From: Erysipelotrichaceae bacterium
GTDB lineage: Bacteria > Bacillota_I > Bacilli_A > Erysipelotrichales > Erysipelotrichaceae
Length of the DNA: 40,303 nucleotides
Assembly (NCBI GenBank): GCA_003510215.1
Contig: DOKQ01000143.1
Span: forward strand, 1-40,303
Reading direction: 5' to 3'
The position numbers and the translations under genes are program-made. Below the pieces are notes generated by a model. The model saw nothing but the letters and a program-made list of their open reading frames with translations, did not search any database and had not been told where the DNA came from. Of this stretch, positions 7,782 through 16,798 are shown piece after piece (the stretch's first letter is position 1; each line of letters opens with the position of its first letter).

Positions 7782-7855
7782 AAATATTTTTGATAATTAC
7801 TAAAAAGGTCAAACATTTTAGAAAAAAGTGTAAAGTCATTGTGATACAATTAGAC

Positions 7856-7861
7856 TATAAT
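7856..7861 (+). promoter_or_regulatory. -10 box of the PTS IIB-IIC-IID unit
   Basis: A consensus TATAAT with no convincing -35 hexamer at 16-18 bp (the bases there read AAGTCA). This suits an activator-dependent promoter. The transcript would begin just before the two cre-like boxes. Confidence 0.5.
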
Positions 7862-7868
7862 TATGGCA

Positions 7869-7904
7869 GGTAAGCGCAATCATCACCGATTGTAAGCGCT
7901 TAAA
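7869..7904 (+). promoter_or_regulatory. Two tandem cre-like operators before PTS IIB
   Basis: TGTAAGCGCTTAAA (7891-7904) matches the CcpA cre consensus TGWAARCGYTWNCW at 13 of 14 positions. GGTAAGCGCAATCA (7869-7882) matches at 12 of 14. The TAAGCGC cores are 22 bp apart, about two helical turns, so both face the same side of the DNA. They lie between the -10 box and the Shine-Dalgarno AAAGGAGGT, a position suited to roadblock repression by CcpA or another LacI-family repressor. A 22-bp direct repeat could also serve the AraC-type regulator. Confidence 0.65.
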
Positions 7905-7916
7905 GGAGGTAAGAAC

Positions 7917-8393
7917 ATGCCAAATATTCTTCTTACTCGAATTGATAGCCGCTTGATCCATGGTCAGGTAGCTACCCAATGGTGTTCAAGTGTTGGTGCC
8001 AATTTAATCTTGGTTGCCAATGATCAGGTCGCCAATGACTCATTTCGTCAAAGCCTTATGGACATGAGTGCACCGAGTTATGCTCAAACGCGTTATTTCA
8101 CGATTGAAAAGACGATCAACGTAATTCACAAGGCAAGCGAGAGTCAAAAGATATTTATCATCGTGGACAATCCCGCGGACGTCGTTAAGATGGTCGAGGG
8201 GGGAGTACCCATCAAAAAGGTAAATATCGGAAACATGCATATGGCTGAAGGCAAACGTCAGGTAGCCACTGTTGTGGCAGTCGATGAAACTGATGTTCAA
8301 GCGTTCAGACGTTTGCAACAACTAGGTGTAGAGCTTGAAATTCGTAAAGTTCCAAGCGAAAGCACGGAAGACATCGGTAAACTGTTTAAATAA
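7917..8393 (+). CDS. Mannose-family PTS EIIB component
   Basis: A 158-aa EIIB domain of the mannose/fructose/sorbose PTS. The phosphorylated His15 is in RIDSRLIHGQVATQW, the family signature; it phosphorylates the sugar as IIC/IID bring it in. VAND and NIGNMHMAEGKRQV are further conserved blocks. It is the first gene of the IIB-IIC-IID unit and follows AAAGGAGGT. Together with agaS and gatZ/kbaZ nearby, an N-acetylgalactosamine, galactosamine or related amino sugar is the likely cargo (inference). Confidence 0.92.
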   Translation: MPNILLTRIDSRLIHGQVATQWCSSVGANLILVANDQVANDSFRQSLMDMSAPSYAQTRYFTIEKTINVIHKASESQKIFIIVDNPADVVKMVEGGVPIKKVNIGNMHMAEGKRQVATVVAVDETDVQAFRRLQQLGVELEIRKVPSESTEDIGKLFK

Positions 8394-8416
8394 GAAAGAA
8401 AGGGAGAAAAAATCTT

Positions 8417-9214
8417 ATGGAGTTTAATTTTCTACAGATTTTATTAGTGGTCTTGGTCACCTTTGTGGCGGCGATTGACCAATTCAACTTCCTCGAATCA
8501 TTTTATCGTCCAATCGTTATTGGACCAATCGTAGGAGCGATTCTTGGTGATTTGAACACAGGTTTAATCATCGGTGGTTCTTATGAGTTGATGATGATCG
8601 GGAGTATGCCTGTTGGTGGTGCACAACCTCCAAATGCCGTTATCGGCGGTATTATGGCTACAGTCTTTGCTATCAGTATGAAGATTACTGATCCTCAAGC
8701 TGCTTTGGGTATTTCAATCCCATTTGCACTTCTAGGACAATATGCAGTTATCTTAACATTTACAGTTATGTCTCCATTAATGTCAAAAGCGGATGCCATG
8801 GCTGCAGAAGCAAATACCAAGGGTATTGAATATCTAAACTACTTCGCAATGGGCGCACTTGGCTTATTGTTTGCGGTCGTTGTATTCCTTGGATTGATTT
8901 TCGGTCAGGCAATCGGTACAACCTTAACTGAAGTTCTACCTACATGGGTATGGACAGGCTTAGGTGCTGCCGGTGGTATGATGCGTTTCGTCGGGTTTGC
9001 TGTTTTGATGAAAGTTATGTTATCAAAAGACTACTGGGGATTCTACTTTGCTGGGTTTGCACTTGCAAATATTACAGACAGTATCCTTGGTGGAGCATCC
9101 TTATTGGCGATTGCTCTTATCGGGATTGCCATTGCAATCTACGATTTCCAAATGAATGTAAAAATCAAAGGTCTTGGATTAGCTTCGAAGGGAGGCGACT
9201 CAGATGGCATCTAA
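8417..9214 (+). CDS. Mannose-family PTS EIIC permease
   Basis: 265 aa, strongly hydrophobic, with about seven to eight membrane segments. EIIC forms part of the sugar channel with EIID. Typical segments are FYRPIVIGPIVGAILGDLNTG, LIIGGSYELMMIGSMPVGGAQPPNAVIGGI and the C-terminal ALIGIAIAIYD. It lies 23 bp after IIB with AGGGAG before the start. The IID start lies inside its last 11 bases. Confidence 0.92.
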   Translation: MEFNFLQILLVVLVTFVAAIDQFNFLESFYRPIVIGPIVGAILGDLNTGLIIGGSYELMMIGSMPVGGAQPPNAVIGGIMATVFAISMKITDPQAALGISIPFALLGQYAVILTFTVMSPLMSKADAMAAEANTKGIEYLNYFAMGALGLLFAVVVFLGLIFGQAIGTTLTEVLPTWVWTGLGAAGGMMRFVGFAVLMKVMLSKDYWGFYFAGFALANITDSILGGASLLAIALIGIAIAIYDFQMNVKIKGLGLASKGGDSDGI

Positions 9215-10025
9215 TGTGACAAGTTATAAAAATTTGACTCCAGCGAACCAGTTGGATAAAAAAGTCTTGAATCAAATGGCTTGGCGTTCGTTATTCCTTC
9301 AGGGATCATTTAACTATCAACGTATGCAAGCAGCTGGTTGGTTGTACTCCATTATTCCAGGTCTTAAGAAGATTCATACAGATAAAGATGATCTTGCAAC
9401 ATCTATGGGTCACAACCTTGAGTTCTTTAATACACACCCATTCTTAGTTACCTTTGTTATGGGTATCGTTCTATCACTTGAGCAGGAAAAAGCGGATATT
9501 CCAATGATTCGTGCCGTACGCGTTGCGGCTATGGGACCTCTTGGCGGTATCGGGGATGCTATTTTCTGGTTTACTCTTGTACCTATTTCTGCTGGTATTA
9601 GTGCTAACCTAGCACTTAACGGAAGTATTCTAGGTCCATTTGTCTTCCTGGCTATGTTTAACGTTGTTCACTTTGGAGTTCGTTACTGGTTAATGCATTG
9701 GTCATATAAAATGGGAACCAACGCAATTGAAGCCTTAACTCGCAATGCAAAAGAATTTACTCGCGCTGCAAGTATCCTTGGGGTTTTAGTTGTTGGTGCT
9801 CTTACATCTTTATATGGTGGTACATCAACGGTTCTTGAAATTCCAAATGGTGATTCACCAATTATTTTACAGGAAGTTCTTGATGGCATTATGCCAAAAC
9901 TGATTCCTCTTGGTTTAACCTTATTGCTTTACTGGTTAATTAAAAATAAAAACTGGTCAGCAGTTAAGTGTATTGGATTGGTTCTGGTTCTAGGCTTACT
10001 TGGAGCTCTTGTAGGCTTCTTCTAA
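9204..10025 (+). CDS. Mannose-family PTS EIID permease
   Basis: A 273-aa EIID subunit, the partner of EIIC in the mannose-family channel. The N-terminus (LDKKVLNQMAWRSLFLQGSFNYQRMQ) and the EQEKAD...RVAAMGPLGGIGDAIFW block are diagnostic. Membrane segments cluster in the second half and at the C-terminus. The start at 9204 is set by GGGAGG 8 nt upstream and overlaps the IIC end by 11 bp. It is the last gene of the unit; a terminator follows within 50 bp. Confidence 0.93.
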   Translation: MASNVTSYKNLTPANQLDKKVLNQMAWRSLFLQGSFNYQRMQAAGWLYSIIPGLKKIHTDKDDLATSMGHNLEFFNTHPFLVTFVMGIVLSLEQEKADIPMIRAVRVAAMGPLGGIGDAIFWFTLVPISAGISANLALNGSILGPFVFLAMFNVVHFGVRYWLMHWSYKMGTNAIEALTRNAKEFTRAASILGVLVVGALTSLYGGTSTVLEIPNGDSPIILQEVLDGIMPKLIPLGLTLLLYWLIKNKNWSAVKCIGLVLVLGLLGALVGFF

Positions 10026-10047
10026 TCGTTATCGATCGGTGCACAAA

Positions 10048-10074
10048 AAAAGGGTGTTATGGCGACACCCTTTT
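10048..10074 (+). terminator. Bidirectional intrinsic terminator
   Basis: A 10-bp stem AAAAGGGTGT/ACACCCTTTT with a 7-nt loop. It ends the PTS unit on the plus strand. The last codons of the convergent oxidoreductase gene run through its right arm. Confidence 0.85.
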
Positions 10075-11013
10075 CTTTATGGTTTCAATCAAATAGGCGA
10101 GTTGGATGGAGATGGTTGAATCCATAATCCATGATTCAATCAGATTTTTCTGTAGACACTCATTGACATGATTGATTTCATAAACCATATCATTCTCGGT
10201 TTTCACCGACATAGTTTCCGCTGTGTGATTGACCACCTTTGTGGCGTGATCGTTTTTCCAGAAGTCTTCGATGATATAATAACCGTTTGATCCATATATA
10301 TACGCTTTATTTTCACTAACCAGATCTGTGGCAAATCGGGTAGTAGCAATCAAATCATTTTCAAAATGAATGGTTGCAACTCCATATCTGTCTGCCTGAT
10401 TGTCATAAAGTGCTGCAGCCGCATGAATGCTTCTGATTGGGGAGTTGGCAAGAAGTGCAATCAGTGTTAACCCATAAGAAGCCGTTCCATATAAACCTCC
10501 ACCATGTTGCTTGGAAATCATCCAGTGACCTTCTTCAAAACGATCCGCATAACAGAATGAGGTTTCAATGAATCGAAGTTCACCAATTTCATTATTTCGA
10601 ATTTGCTTGAAGATCTCACTCATCAGTGGCAAAAACGGCATTTTTTGGGCCTCCATAAGAAATAGATTTTTTTTCTTTGCCATTTGGAAGCATTCAATAG
10701 CCTGTTGTTTGGTCAGTACCATCGGTTTCTCCACCAATACGTGTTTATTTGAGTTTAAAACCTGCAGGATGGTGTCAAAATGGTCGTCGTGTCGATTGCT
10801 GATGTAAACGATATCTACAAGTGGATCATTGAGTAATGCTGAATATGATTCATACGCTTTTTGGATATTGTGCCTTGATGCAAACTCGTCGGCTCGCTTT
10901 TGACTTGTGGAAGCAACAGCCTCAACGATACCATATTCACTTAGTTTAACAGCCTCCACAAATCGATGAGCAATGTAACCTGGACCTAAAATACCATATC
11001 GAATCGTTTTCAT
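10057..11013 (-). CDS. Gfo/Idh/MocA family oxidoreductase
   Basis: 318 aa. The N-terminal Rossmann fold begins MKTIRYGILGPGYIAHRF (a G.GyIA nucleotide-binding loop), and VEKPMVLT near residue 95 holds the family's EKP motif. The C-terminal alpha/beta domain (from ~125) contains EGHWMISKQHGGGLYG. These NAD(P)-dependent enzymes oxidise or reduce sugars, inositol or related cyclic alcohols; the substrate cannot be read from the sequence. Its start overlaps the rqcH stop (ATGA), so the two are co-transcribed, although no functional link is evident. Confidence 0.88.
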   Translation of the reverse strand: MKTIRYGILGPGYIAHRFVEAVKLSEYGIVEAVASTSQKRADEFASRHNIQKAYESYSALLNDPLVDIVYISNRHDDHFDTILQVLNSNKHVLVEKPMVLTKQQAIECFQMAKKKNLFLMEAQKMPFLPLMSEIFKQIRNNEIGELRFIETSFCYADRFEEGHWMISKQHGGGLYGTASYGLTLIALLANSPIRSIHAAAALYDNQADRYGVATIHFENDLIATTRFATDLVSENKAYIYGSNGYYIIEDFWKNDHATKVVNHTAETMSVKTENDMVYEINHVNECLQKNLIESWIMDSTISIQLAYLIETIKKRVSP

Positions 11014-12653
11014 CGTCGATACTCCTTTTGAATCTGTTGAATCAATTCAGTATCCGGATCAATGTAAATGGTCTGATATGCCCCAATACGAACCAGTCCG
11101 AGTGGAGCATTCGGAATTTTTTTAACTTCCTTCAGTTTCGTGTAATTGACGGGAACACTTGAAGAATGTCTGGCTTTTGAGTAATAAGCCGCAAACTGGG
11201 CTGCTGTACGAATGATATGTTCATTCAGCTCTTTAGCCACTACGACAACATGTGAACCATGCGTATCTTTGGCATGAAACCAATAGTCTTCCTTGCGACC
11301 CAGTTTAAATGTCACATAATCATTTTGGATATTGTTTTTTCCTACATATAAGGTAGCACCCTCGATGTCAAGAATAAGAAAATTCGGTGCTTCTTCTTTT
11401 TTCTTTCGACGAACCTTGGTCTTTAAAGCGGTCATGTACCCCCGTTTGGCAAGCTCCTCACGGATTTCCTTGGCATCATTCACATCCGCAATCTCCAAAG
11501 CGTAGGCTAATCCTTCAAGATATTGAATCTCGATGTTTGTTTTATCGATTTGCTCATCAATGTGTGCCTGACCTACGTTTCCTTTCTGATACTTCTGAAA
11601 AAAGCGTTTGGCGTTCTGTTTACCATCAAACTTAGGGTCAAGTGGAATGGTCAGTGTTCCTTCACTGTCGAATCGCTCGACGGTCAGTTGACTGGCACCT
11701 TTTTGAATCAGATGCAGATAAGCATAACAGTATTCCCCATACTCTTTCCATTTTTCACAGTCCTTGGCTTCATCCATAGCTGCATATAATTTCGGAAGCT
11801 TGGCTTTTAATCGTTTCAGTTCTCGTTTGATTACTTTAAAGCTATCACCAGTCTGCTGTTTGATTCGCTCTTTCTCTTCTTTTTGAGCATACAGATAATC
11901 AAATCCTTCCATCAGAGGAAGGGAAATGACATCGGAAGAAAGATGAGTCAAGGGAATAACATGAAAATTCTGCTGTGCATTTTTAGTGATGTATAAGTGC
12001 GTTGATTCGCTGATTTGCTTCATGATTTCATCAAAGGTTTCATGTTGGATCATGCGATGCTGAATTTCCCGTGCTAGCAGCGGGGAAAACCCATGAAACT
12101 GCTCCTGAAGATCCTGGTGAGGATCCACATCACTTACACTGAATGGGTCTTTCTTATCATGCGGTTCAGGGAGTCGGTATTGTGCATTCGGTAGTAATGT
12201 CCGACGATTATTTTCAAATGGTGGAATGCGTTTGAGTGCATCGAGAACCATGTTGGTGGAATCGATGAGAATGATATTGGCATACTTACCCATCAGCTCA
12301 ATGGCTAATGTATAGGTAACTTTATCGCCAAGGTCATTTCGATTTTCAATTTGACAGTGAATCAGCCGGTCGAGTCCGAGTTGTTGAATGGACATGATGA
12401 GTCCACCTTCCAGGTGTTTACGTAAGAGCATGACAAACCCGCTAGGTTCCTCCGGTGTGACAATCGGTCGATCGGTTATCTGAATCCGATTGTAAATTGA
12501 GTGAGTTGATAAAATAAGCGTGTACTTACGCTGGTTGAATCCCTGAATCACAACTTCCGTCGGGGAGAGCTGATATATTTTATTGATACGCAACGGAAGT
12601 ATGGTTTGAAGTTGTTGAGTGATTGTATGTAAGCAAATGCCATCTAAAGCCAT
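11010..12653 (-). CDS. rqcH: Rqc2/RqcH homologue (NFACT family), ribosome-associated quality control
   Basis: 547 aa, close to the Bacillus protein (formerly YloA/FbpA). The NFACT-N domain starts MALDGICLHTITQQL. A long coiled coil spans ~270-420 (ERIKQQTGDSFKVIKRELKRLK and the segment around IEIQYLEG). The C-terminal NFACT-R domain has ATLYVGKNNIQNDYVTFKL and YWFHAKDTHGSHVVV. The family binds obstructed 50S subunits and recruits tRNA-Ala to add C-terminal alanine tails that mark stalled peptides for degradation. Older annotations call it a fibronectin-binding protein. Minus-strand AAGGATG precedes the ATG at 12653; an extended -10 (TGATATAAT, TATAAT at 12684-12679) lies upstream. Confidence 0.92.
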   Translation of the reverse strand: MALDGICLHTITQQLQTILPLRINKIYQLSPTEVVIQGFNQRKYTLILSTHSIYNRIQITDRPIVTPEEPSGFVMLLRKHLEGGLIMSIQQLGLDRLIHCQIENRNDLGDKVTYTLAIELMGKYANIILIDSTNMVLDALKRIPPFENNRRTLLPNAQYRLPEPHDKKDPFSVSDVDPHQDLQEQFHGFSPLLAREIQHRMIQHETFDEIMKQISESTHLYITKNAQQNFHVIPLTHLSSDVISLPLMEGFDYLYAQKEEKERIKQQTGDSFKVIKRELKRLKAKLPKLYAAMDEAKDCEKWKEYGEYCYAYLHLIQKGASQLTVERFDSEGTLTIPLDPKFDGKQNAKRFFQKYQKGNVGQAHIDEQIDKTNIEIQYLEGLAYALEIADVNDAKEIREELAKRGYMTALKTKVRRKKKEEAPNFLILDIEGATLYVGKNNIQNDYVTFKLGRKEDYWFHAKDTHGSHVVVVAKELNEHIIRTAAQFAAYYSKARHSSSVPVNYTKLKEVKKIPNAPLGLVRIGAYQTIYIDPDTELIQQIQKEYRR

Positions 12654-12678
12654 AGTTTCATCCTTCTTTCACAAAAAC

Positions 12679-12718
12679 ATTATATCACATTGACATTGAG
12701 AGTTGACTTATGTATCAT
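12679..12718. promoter_or_regulatory. Divergent promoters of gmk (+) and rqcH (-)
   Basis: Plus strand: TTGACA (12690-12695), 17 bp, TATCAT (12713-12718), a good housekeeping promoter for the gmk-rpmB region. Minus strand: TATAAT at 12684-12679 preceded by TG-A, an extended -10 for rqcH. The two promoters overlap, so firing of one may hinder the other. Confidence 0.65.
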
Positions 12719-12740
12719 ATTGAAAAGGACGGGTGAAAAT

Positions 12741-13316
12741 ATGAAACGTGGATTATTAGTCGTGTTAAGTGGTCCTAGCGGCGTTGGCAAAGGAACCATT
12801 CGAGACTTATTTATTCGCCGTCCCGAATTAAACCTCACATTTTCAATTTCCATGACGACACGCACTCAGCGTGCCGGTGAAGTGGATGGGGTGGATTATT
12901 ATTTTGTGAGCCGGGAACGGTTTGAGGAAGCTATCAGTAAGGACGAACTATTGGAGTATGCTGAGTTTGTGGGAAATTACTACGGTACACCAATTGCTGA
13001 AGTCGAACGTTTACGTGATTTAGGAAAGAATGTCGTACTTGAAATTGAAGTTCAGGGTGCCATTCAGATCAAGGAAAAATGCCCGGACGCTCTGACGATT
13101 TTCGTTGTGCCTCCAAGCATGGAAGAACTTGAACGCCGAATTCGCGGGCGTCGCAGTGAACCTGCAGAAATTATCCAGCAGCGCCTAAGTAAGGCAAGCC
13201 GGGAAATGGAATTAACAGGTCAGTATCGCTATGTGGTCTGTAACGAAGATCCACAATTAGCGGCAGATATTGTATCGGTGATTATTAAACGCCACATGGA
13301 AGCGATTTCGGAATGA
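12741..13316 (+). CDS. gmk: Guanylate kinase
   Basis: 191 aa; phosphorylates GMP (and dGMP) to GDP with ATP in purine nucleotide metabolism. The P-loop GPSGVGKG lies at residues 11-18. The GMP-binding part has SISMTTRTQRAGEVDGVDYYFVS, and the lid has RRIRGRRSEP. The ATG at 12741 is chosen because the frame upstream of it overlaps the promoter and lacks family similarity. A terminator-like hairpin overlaps its stop codon, so it may be only partly co-transcribed with priA. In Bacillus rpoZ and coaBC follow gmk; neither is present here. Confidence 0.95.
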   Translation: MKRGLLVVLSGPSGVGKGTIRDLFIRRPELNLTFSISMTTRTQRAGEVDGVDYYFVSRERFEEAISKDELLEYAEFVGNYYGTPIAEVERLRDLGKNVVLEIEVQGAIQIKEKCPDALTIFVVPPSMEELERRIRGRRSEPAEIIQQRLSKASREMELTGQYRYVVCNEDPQLAADIVSVIIKRHMEAISE

Positions 13317-13328
13317 AACGCTTTTTTT
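13301..13328 (+). terminator. Terminator hairpin overlapping the gmk stop codon
   Basis: AGCGATTTC and GAAACGCT pair with one bulged A, followed by seven T. It would reduce or stop read-through into priA. A TATAAT at 13343-13348, right after it, may restart transcription for the priA group. Confidence 0.65.
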
Positions 13329-13371
13329 GTTTTAAATTGTTGTATAATAAAGGGTGAGTCGGAGGGTATGT

Positions 13372-15510
13372 ATGTACTATTATGAAGTTATTGTGGAGCA
13401 TCCGTTAGCTAATCAAACCTTAACCTACACATCGACCGCTCGTATTCAGCGGGGTGTTCGTGTTCGTGTTGAACTTAATCGCAAAAAAGTAACGGGTATG
13501 ATTGAATCGGTTCGTTCAACACTTCCGGATTACGTATGTAAACCCATTCTCGATATCCTTGATGAAGCACCGATTCTAAATGAAGAGATGTTTGAACTAA
13601 GCCAATGGTTGTCCTATCAGACCATTTGTGAGAAAATATCAGCCATTTCCGCGATGTTGCCGCCAGTCAATAAAGTCTCATCCAAAACAACAAAGCCTTC
13701 AACTCAACGATGGGTTGAGTTTGTTCATGATATATTTGATCAAAAGACTACCTCAAAGCAAAAAGACGTAGTTCTAATTTTAAAATTAAAGCAACGCATG
13801 CTTTACTCTGAGTTTTTGAGTGAGTTTAAAACAGTTGGATTGACCTGTATTAAAAAGGGATTTGCTCAGGTAAAGACAGAAGAAATTAGATATAAACCCA
13901 ATCCGGAGCAGTTTCAATCCGCTTTTTTAACCTTGACACCGGATCAGCAGAAGGTGAAGTCAAGCATAGTACCGAATTGTCATGACACGTATCTTTTGTA
14001 CGGTGCAACCGGGAGTGGTAAAACTGAAATCTACATGCACCTCGCACAGGATGCGTTAAAACAAGGAAAGGATGTTCTGGTTCTGGTTCCTGAAATCTCA
14101 TTGACGCCTCAGATGATTTCGAGATTTACCGAACGATTTGGTGATCAGGTGGTTATCTATCACAGTCATCTTAACCCGCAGCAGCGTTATCAGCAGTACA
14201 AACGGGTCGTAGATAAGGAAGTATCTTTAGCCATTGGTACCCGGAGTGCCGTATTTTTGCCATTTGAGCATTTGGGATGTATCATACTGGATGAAGAACA
14301 CGATACCAGTTATAAGCAGGAGAGTGTTCCATTTTATCATGCACGGGATGTTGCGATTAAACGGGGTGAGTACCATCAGTGTCCGGTAATTTTAGCCAGC
14401 GCTACCCCTTCACTTGAAAGCTTTGCTCGTGGGAAAAAAGGGGTATATAAGTTACTTTCCTTACCAAAGCGTATGGCTTCTTTTCCGATAAGTACAAAGG
14501 TTGTTGACACAAGAGAAGCTCTAAGGAACAAGCAGTCTGGATATCTGAGTGAAGTGTTACTCGATGCAATTGATGTGCGCCTGAAGCGAAATGAGCAGAT
14601 TATTCTGTTGCTGAATCGACGTGGATATCATCCGACACTCTTCTGTGAGTTGTGCCTAAAGGTGGCTATGTGTCCTCATTGCGATGTTTCGTTGGCTTAT
14701 CACAAGGAGAATCAGAGAATTATGTGTCATATCTGTGGATATAGCACACAAAAGCTGACGTGTGTGCATTGTGGTCATCAGCGGTTTAATGGTCGAGGGG
14801 TGGCAACACAACGTCTTGAAGAGCAATTGAACCAGTTGTTTCCGGAAGCAAGTATTTTGCGGATGGATGCGGATACCACACGAATCAAAGGGTCCCATCA
14901 GGAAATTCTTGAAAAGTTCACTACACATCAGGCAGATATTCTGCTTGGAACACAGATGATTGCCAAAGGGCTGGATGTAGGTAATGTCACACTGGTCGGG
15001 ATTATCAATGCGGATGCAGCTATTATGCAACCGGATTACCGCAGTGTGGAGCATGCGTTCAATATGATGGTTCAGGCGGCTGGTCGTTCAGGTCGCAAGG
15101 ATCTGGCAGGGGAAGTAGTGATTCAGGTCTTTGATGTCAATCACTATGCAGTGCAGCTGGCCGCGCGAAATGATTACGAAACTTTCTTTTATAAGGAAAT
15201 GAAGTATCGTCATATAGGTAAATATCCACCCTATCAGTATCTGATTTCTTTTGTAACCTCATCTTTAAATGATGCGGATGCCTATGAGCTGGCCATGGAT
15301 ATTAAACAGATATTTACACAAAAACAGATGCGCGTGATTGGTGTAGCCAGTCTTGGTAAAAATAAAGCCAAGTTTCGCTACAGAGTGATTTTAAAAGGAC
15401 AGGATTTGTCAAGTATGATTGAATTTACGTGGAATTATATCATTCCACTTAAGTATAAATCGAAGAAAGCCTTGTTAAGTATCAATGTGAATCCTATGGG
15501 ACTCATGTAG
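13372..15510 (+). CDS. priA: Primosomal protein N', replication restart helicase PriA
   Basis: 712 aa. The N-terminal DNA-binding domain (MYYYEVIVEHPLANQTLTY...) recognises fork structures. Walker A GATGSGKT is at ~211-218 and the DEEH box at ~307-310. Eight cysteines in four CxxC pairs (425/428, 434/437, 452/455, 464/467) bind two zinc ions. Helicase motifs V/VI lie around LLGTQMIAKGLDVGN and QAAGRSGR. PriA reloads the replisome at stalled forks. The ATG at 13372 is preferred over the GTG at 13354, because the Shine-Dalgarno GGAGGG lies inside the longer reading. The gene is 8 bp before the rsmB Shine-Dalgarno region, so it is operonic. Confidence 0.95.
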   Translation: MYYYEVIVEHPLANQTLTYTSTARIQRGVRVRVELNRKKVTGMIESVRSTLPDYVCKPILDILDEAPILNEEMFELSQWLSYQTICEKISAISAMLPPVNKVSSKTTKPSTQRWVEFVHDIFDQKTTSKQKDVVLILKLKQRMLYSEFLSEFKTVGLTCIKKGFAQVKTEEIRYKPNPEQFQSAFLTLTPDQQKVKSSIVPNCHDTYLLYGATGSGKTEIYMHLAQDALKQGKDVLVLVPEISLTPQMISRFTERFGDQVVIYHSHLNPQQRYQQYKRVVDKEVSLAIGTRSAVFLPFEHLGCIILDEEHDTSYKQESVPFYHARDVAIKRGEYHQCPVILASATPSLESFARGKKGVYKLLSLPKRMASFPISTKVVDTREALRNKQSGYLSEVLLDAIDVRLKRNEQIILLLNRRGYHPTLFCELCLKVAMCPHCDVSLAYHKENQRIMCHICGYSTQKLTCVHCGHQRFNGRGVATQRLEEQLNQLFPEASILRMDADTTRIKGSHQEILEKFTTHQADILLGTQMIAKGLDVGNVTLVGIINADAAIMQPDYRSVEHAFNMMVQAAGRSGRKDLAGEVVIQVFDVNHYAVQLAARNDYETFFYKEMKYRHIGKYPPYQYLISFVTSSLNDADAYELAMDIKQIFTQKQMRVIGVASLGKNKAKFRYRVILKGQDLSSMIEFTWNYIIPLKYKSKKALLSINVNPMGLM

Positions 15511-15524
15511 AACGGAGGATGCCT

Positions 15525-16769
15525 ATGAACAAAGCAAGAGATGTTGCCTATCAGATACTCAAGGATGTGATTCTTTCATCTAAGTATGTGAATATTGCTT
15601 TAAAGGAGCATGTTCTTGAAGGAAGCGAGGGTAATCTGGTAACGCAGATTGTCTATGGAACATTGCAGCATGAACGCTATCTGGCGTATCAATGGGAGGA
15701 TCTGGTGGTCAAGCAACCCAAGCCATCCATTGGTATTCTATTGAATATGGCAATGTATCAGCATGTGTTTTTATCGAAAATTCCGGACTATGCAATCATC
15801 AAAGAAACGGTTGATCTGGCCAAGAAGGCAGAAAAGGGCCAATATGCCAACTTTGTGAATGCAATCTTGCGGAAACTTTTTGCGCGTCCATTACGTCCCG
15901 TCGTATTTCAACAGAAACACATGTCTTTGGCAGTAGAGACTTCACATCCGGATTGGCTGACCCATATGCTGATTAAGCAGTATGGATATGATCTGGCTTC
16001 AAAGATCCTGCATATAAACAACCAACCGCCCAAACTGTATGGGCGAGAGCAGAAAACGTCGACTTCACAGGCACAGGTGAGTGAACTCTGGGCGAAAGAG
16101 GTTGATCTCTATCCTGATAGTCTTTTATTAAAAAAGGACGTATTATCTTCCCAGGCATTTAAAGAAGGTAAAATCATTATACAGGATTTACATTCACAGC
16201 AGGTAGCTGTGTTTATGGACCCTCAACCTAATGATTGCGTTCTTGATATGTGTAGCGCTCCTGGTACCAAAACCATGCATATAGCTGATCTTATGAACAA
16301 TCAGGGTGAAATTGTGGCAGTGGACCTTCATGCCCACCGGATTGAACTTGTCAATCAGCTGGCCGCAAAAACACAGGTGAACATTGTCAAAACTCTTGTG
16401 GCAGATGCCACGTTACTGAATCAGCTGGTTGAACCGGATAGTTTTGATGCAATATTGCTGGATGCACCATGCAGTGGGATTGGAGTCTTTCGTAGAAAAC
16501 CGGATAAGAAACGTACGATTTCTCCAAATGATTTGGATGAACTTCAGAAAATTCAGCGGCAGCTACTAAGCAGTGCCGCAACGCTTGTTCGAAAAGGGAA
16601 ATCGATTACCTATGTTACCTGCACCATCAACCGAAAAGAAAATGAGAAACAGGTGGAATGGTTTTTACATCAGTTTCCTGATTTTGAATGTGTCGATTCC
16701 CGTCTACTACTTCCAACTGAGGATGATGCAGATGGATTTTATATGGCGAAACTACGTAAAAAGACGTAA
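15525..16769 (+). CDS. rsmB: 16S rRNA m5C967 methyltransferase RsmB
   Basis: 414 aa. A NusB-like RNA-binding domain covers ~1-125, followed by a SAM-dependent methyltransferase domain. The SAM loop is DMCSAPGTKT (241-250). The two catalytic cysteines are in DAPCSGIG (Cys316) and VTCTINRKENE (Cys366), the RsmB/NOL1 signature. It methylates C967 of 16S rRNA (E. coli numbering). The start at 15525 lies 6 nt after CGGAGG; the in-frame ATG at 15519 abuts that site and is unlikely. Def and fmt, which lie between priA and rsmB in Bacillus, are missing here. Confidence 0.94.
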   Translation: MNKARDVAYQILKDVILSSKYVNIALKEHVLEGSEGNLVTQIVYGTLQHERYLAYQWEDLVVKQPKPSIGILLNMAMYQHVFLSKIPDYAIIKETVDLAKKAEKGQYANFVNAILRKLFARPLRPVVFQQKHMSLAVETSHPDWLTHMLIKQYGYDLASKILHINNQPPKLYGREQKTSTSQAQVSELWAKEVDLYPDSLLLKKDVLSSQAFKEGKIIIQDLHSQQVAVFMDPQPNDCVLDMCSAPGTKTMHIADLMNNQGEIVAVDLHAHRIELVNQLAAKTQVNIVKTLVADATLLNQLVEPDSFDAILLDAPCSGIGVFRRKPDKKRTISPNDLDELQKIQRQLLSSAATLVRKGKSITYVTCTINRKENEKQVEWFLHQFPDFECVDSRLLLPTEDDADGFYMAKLRKKT

Positions 16770-16798
16770 AATATGTTAAAATAACCGAAGGTGATACG

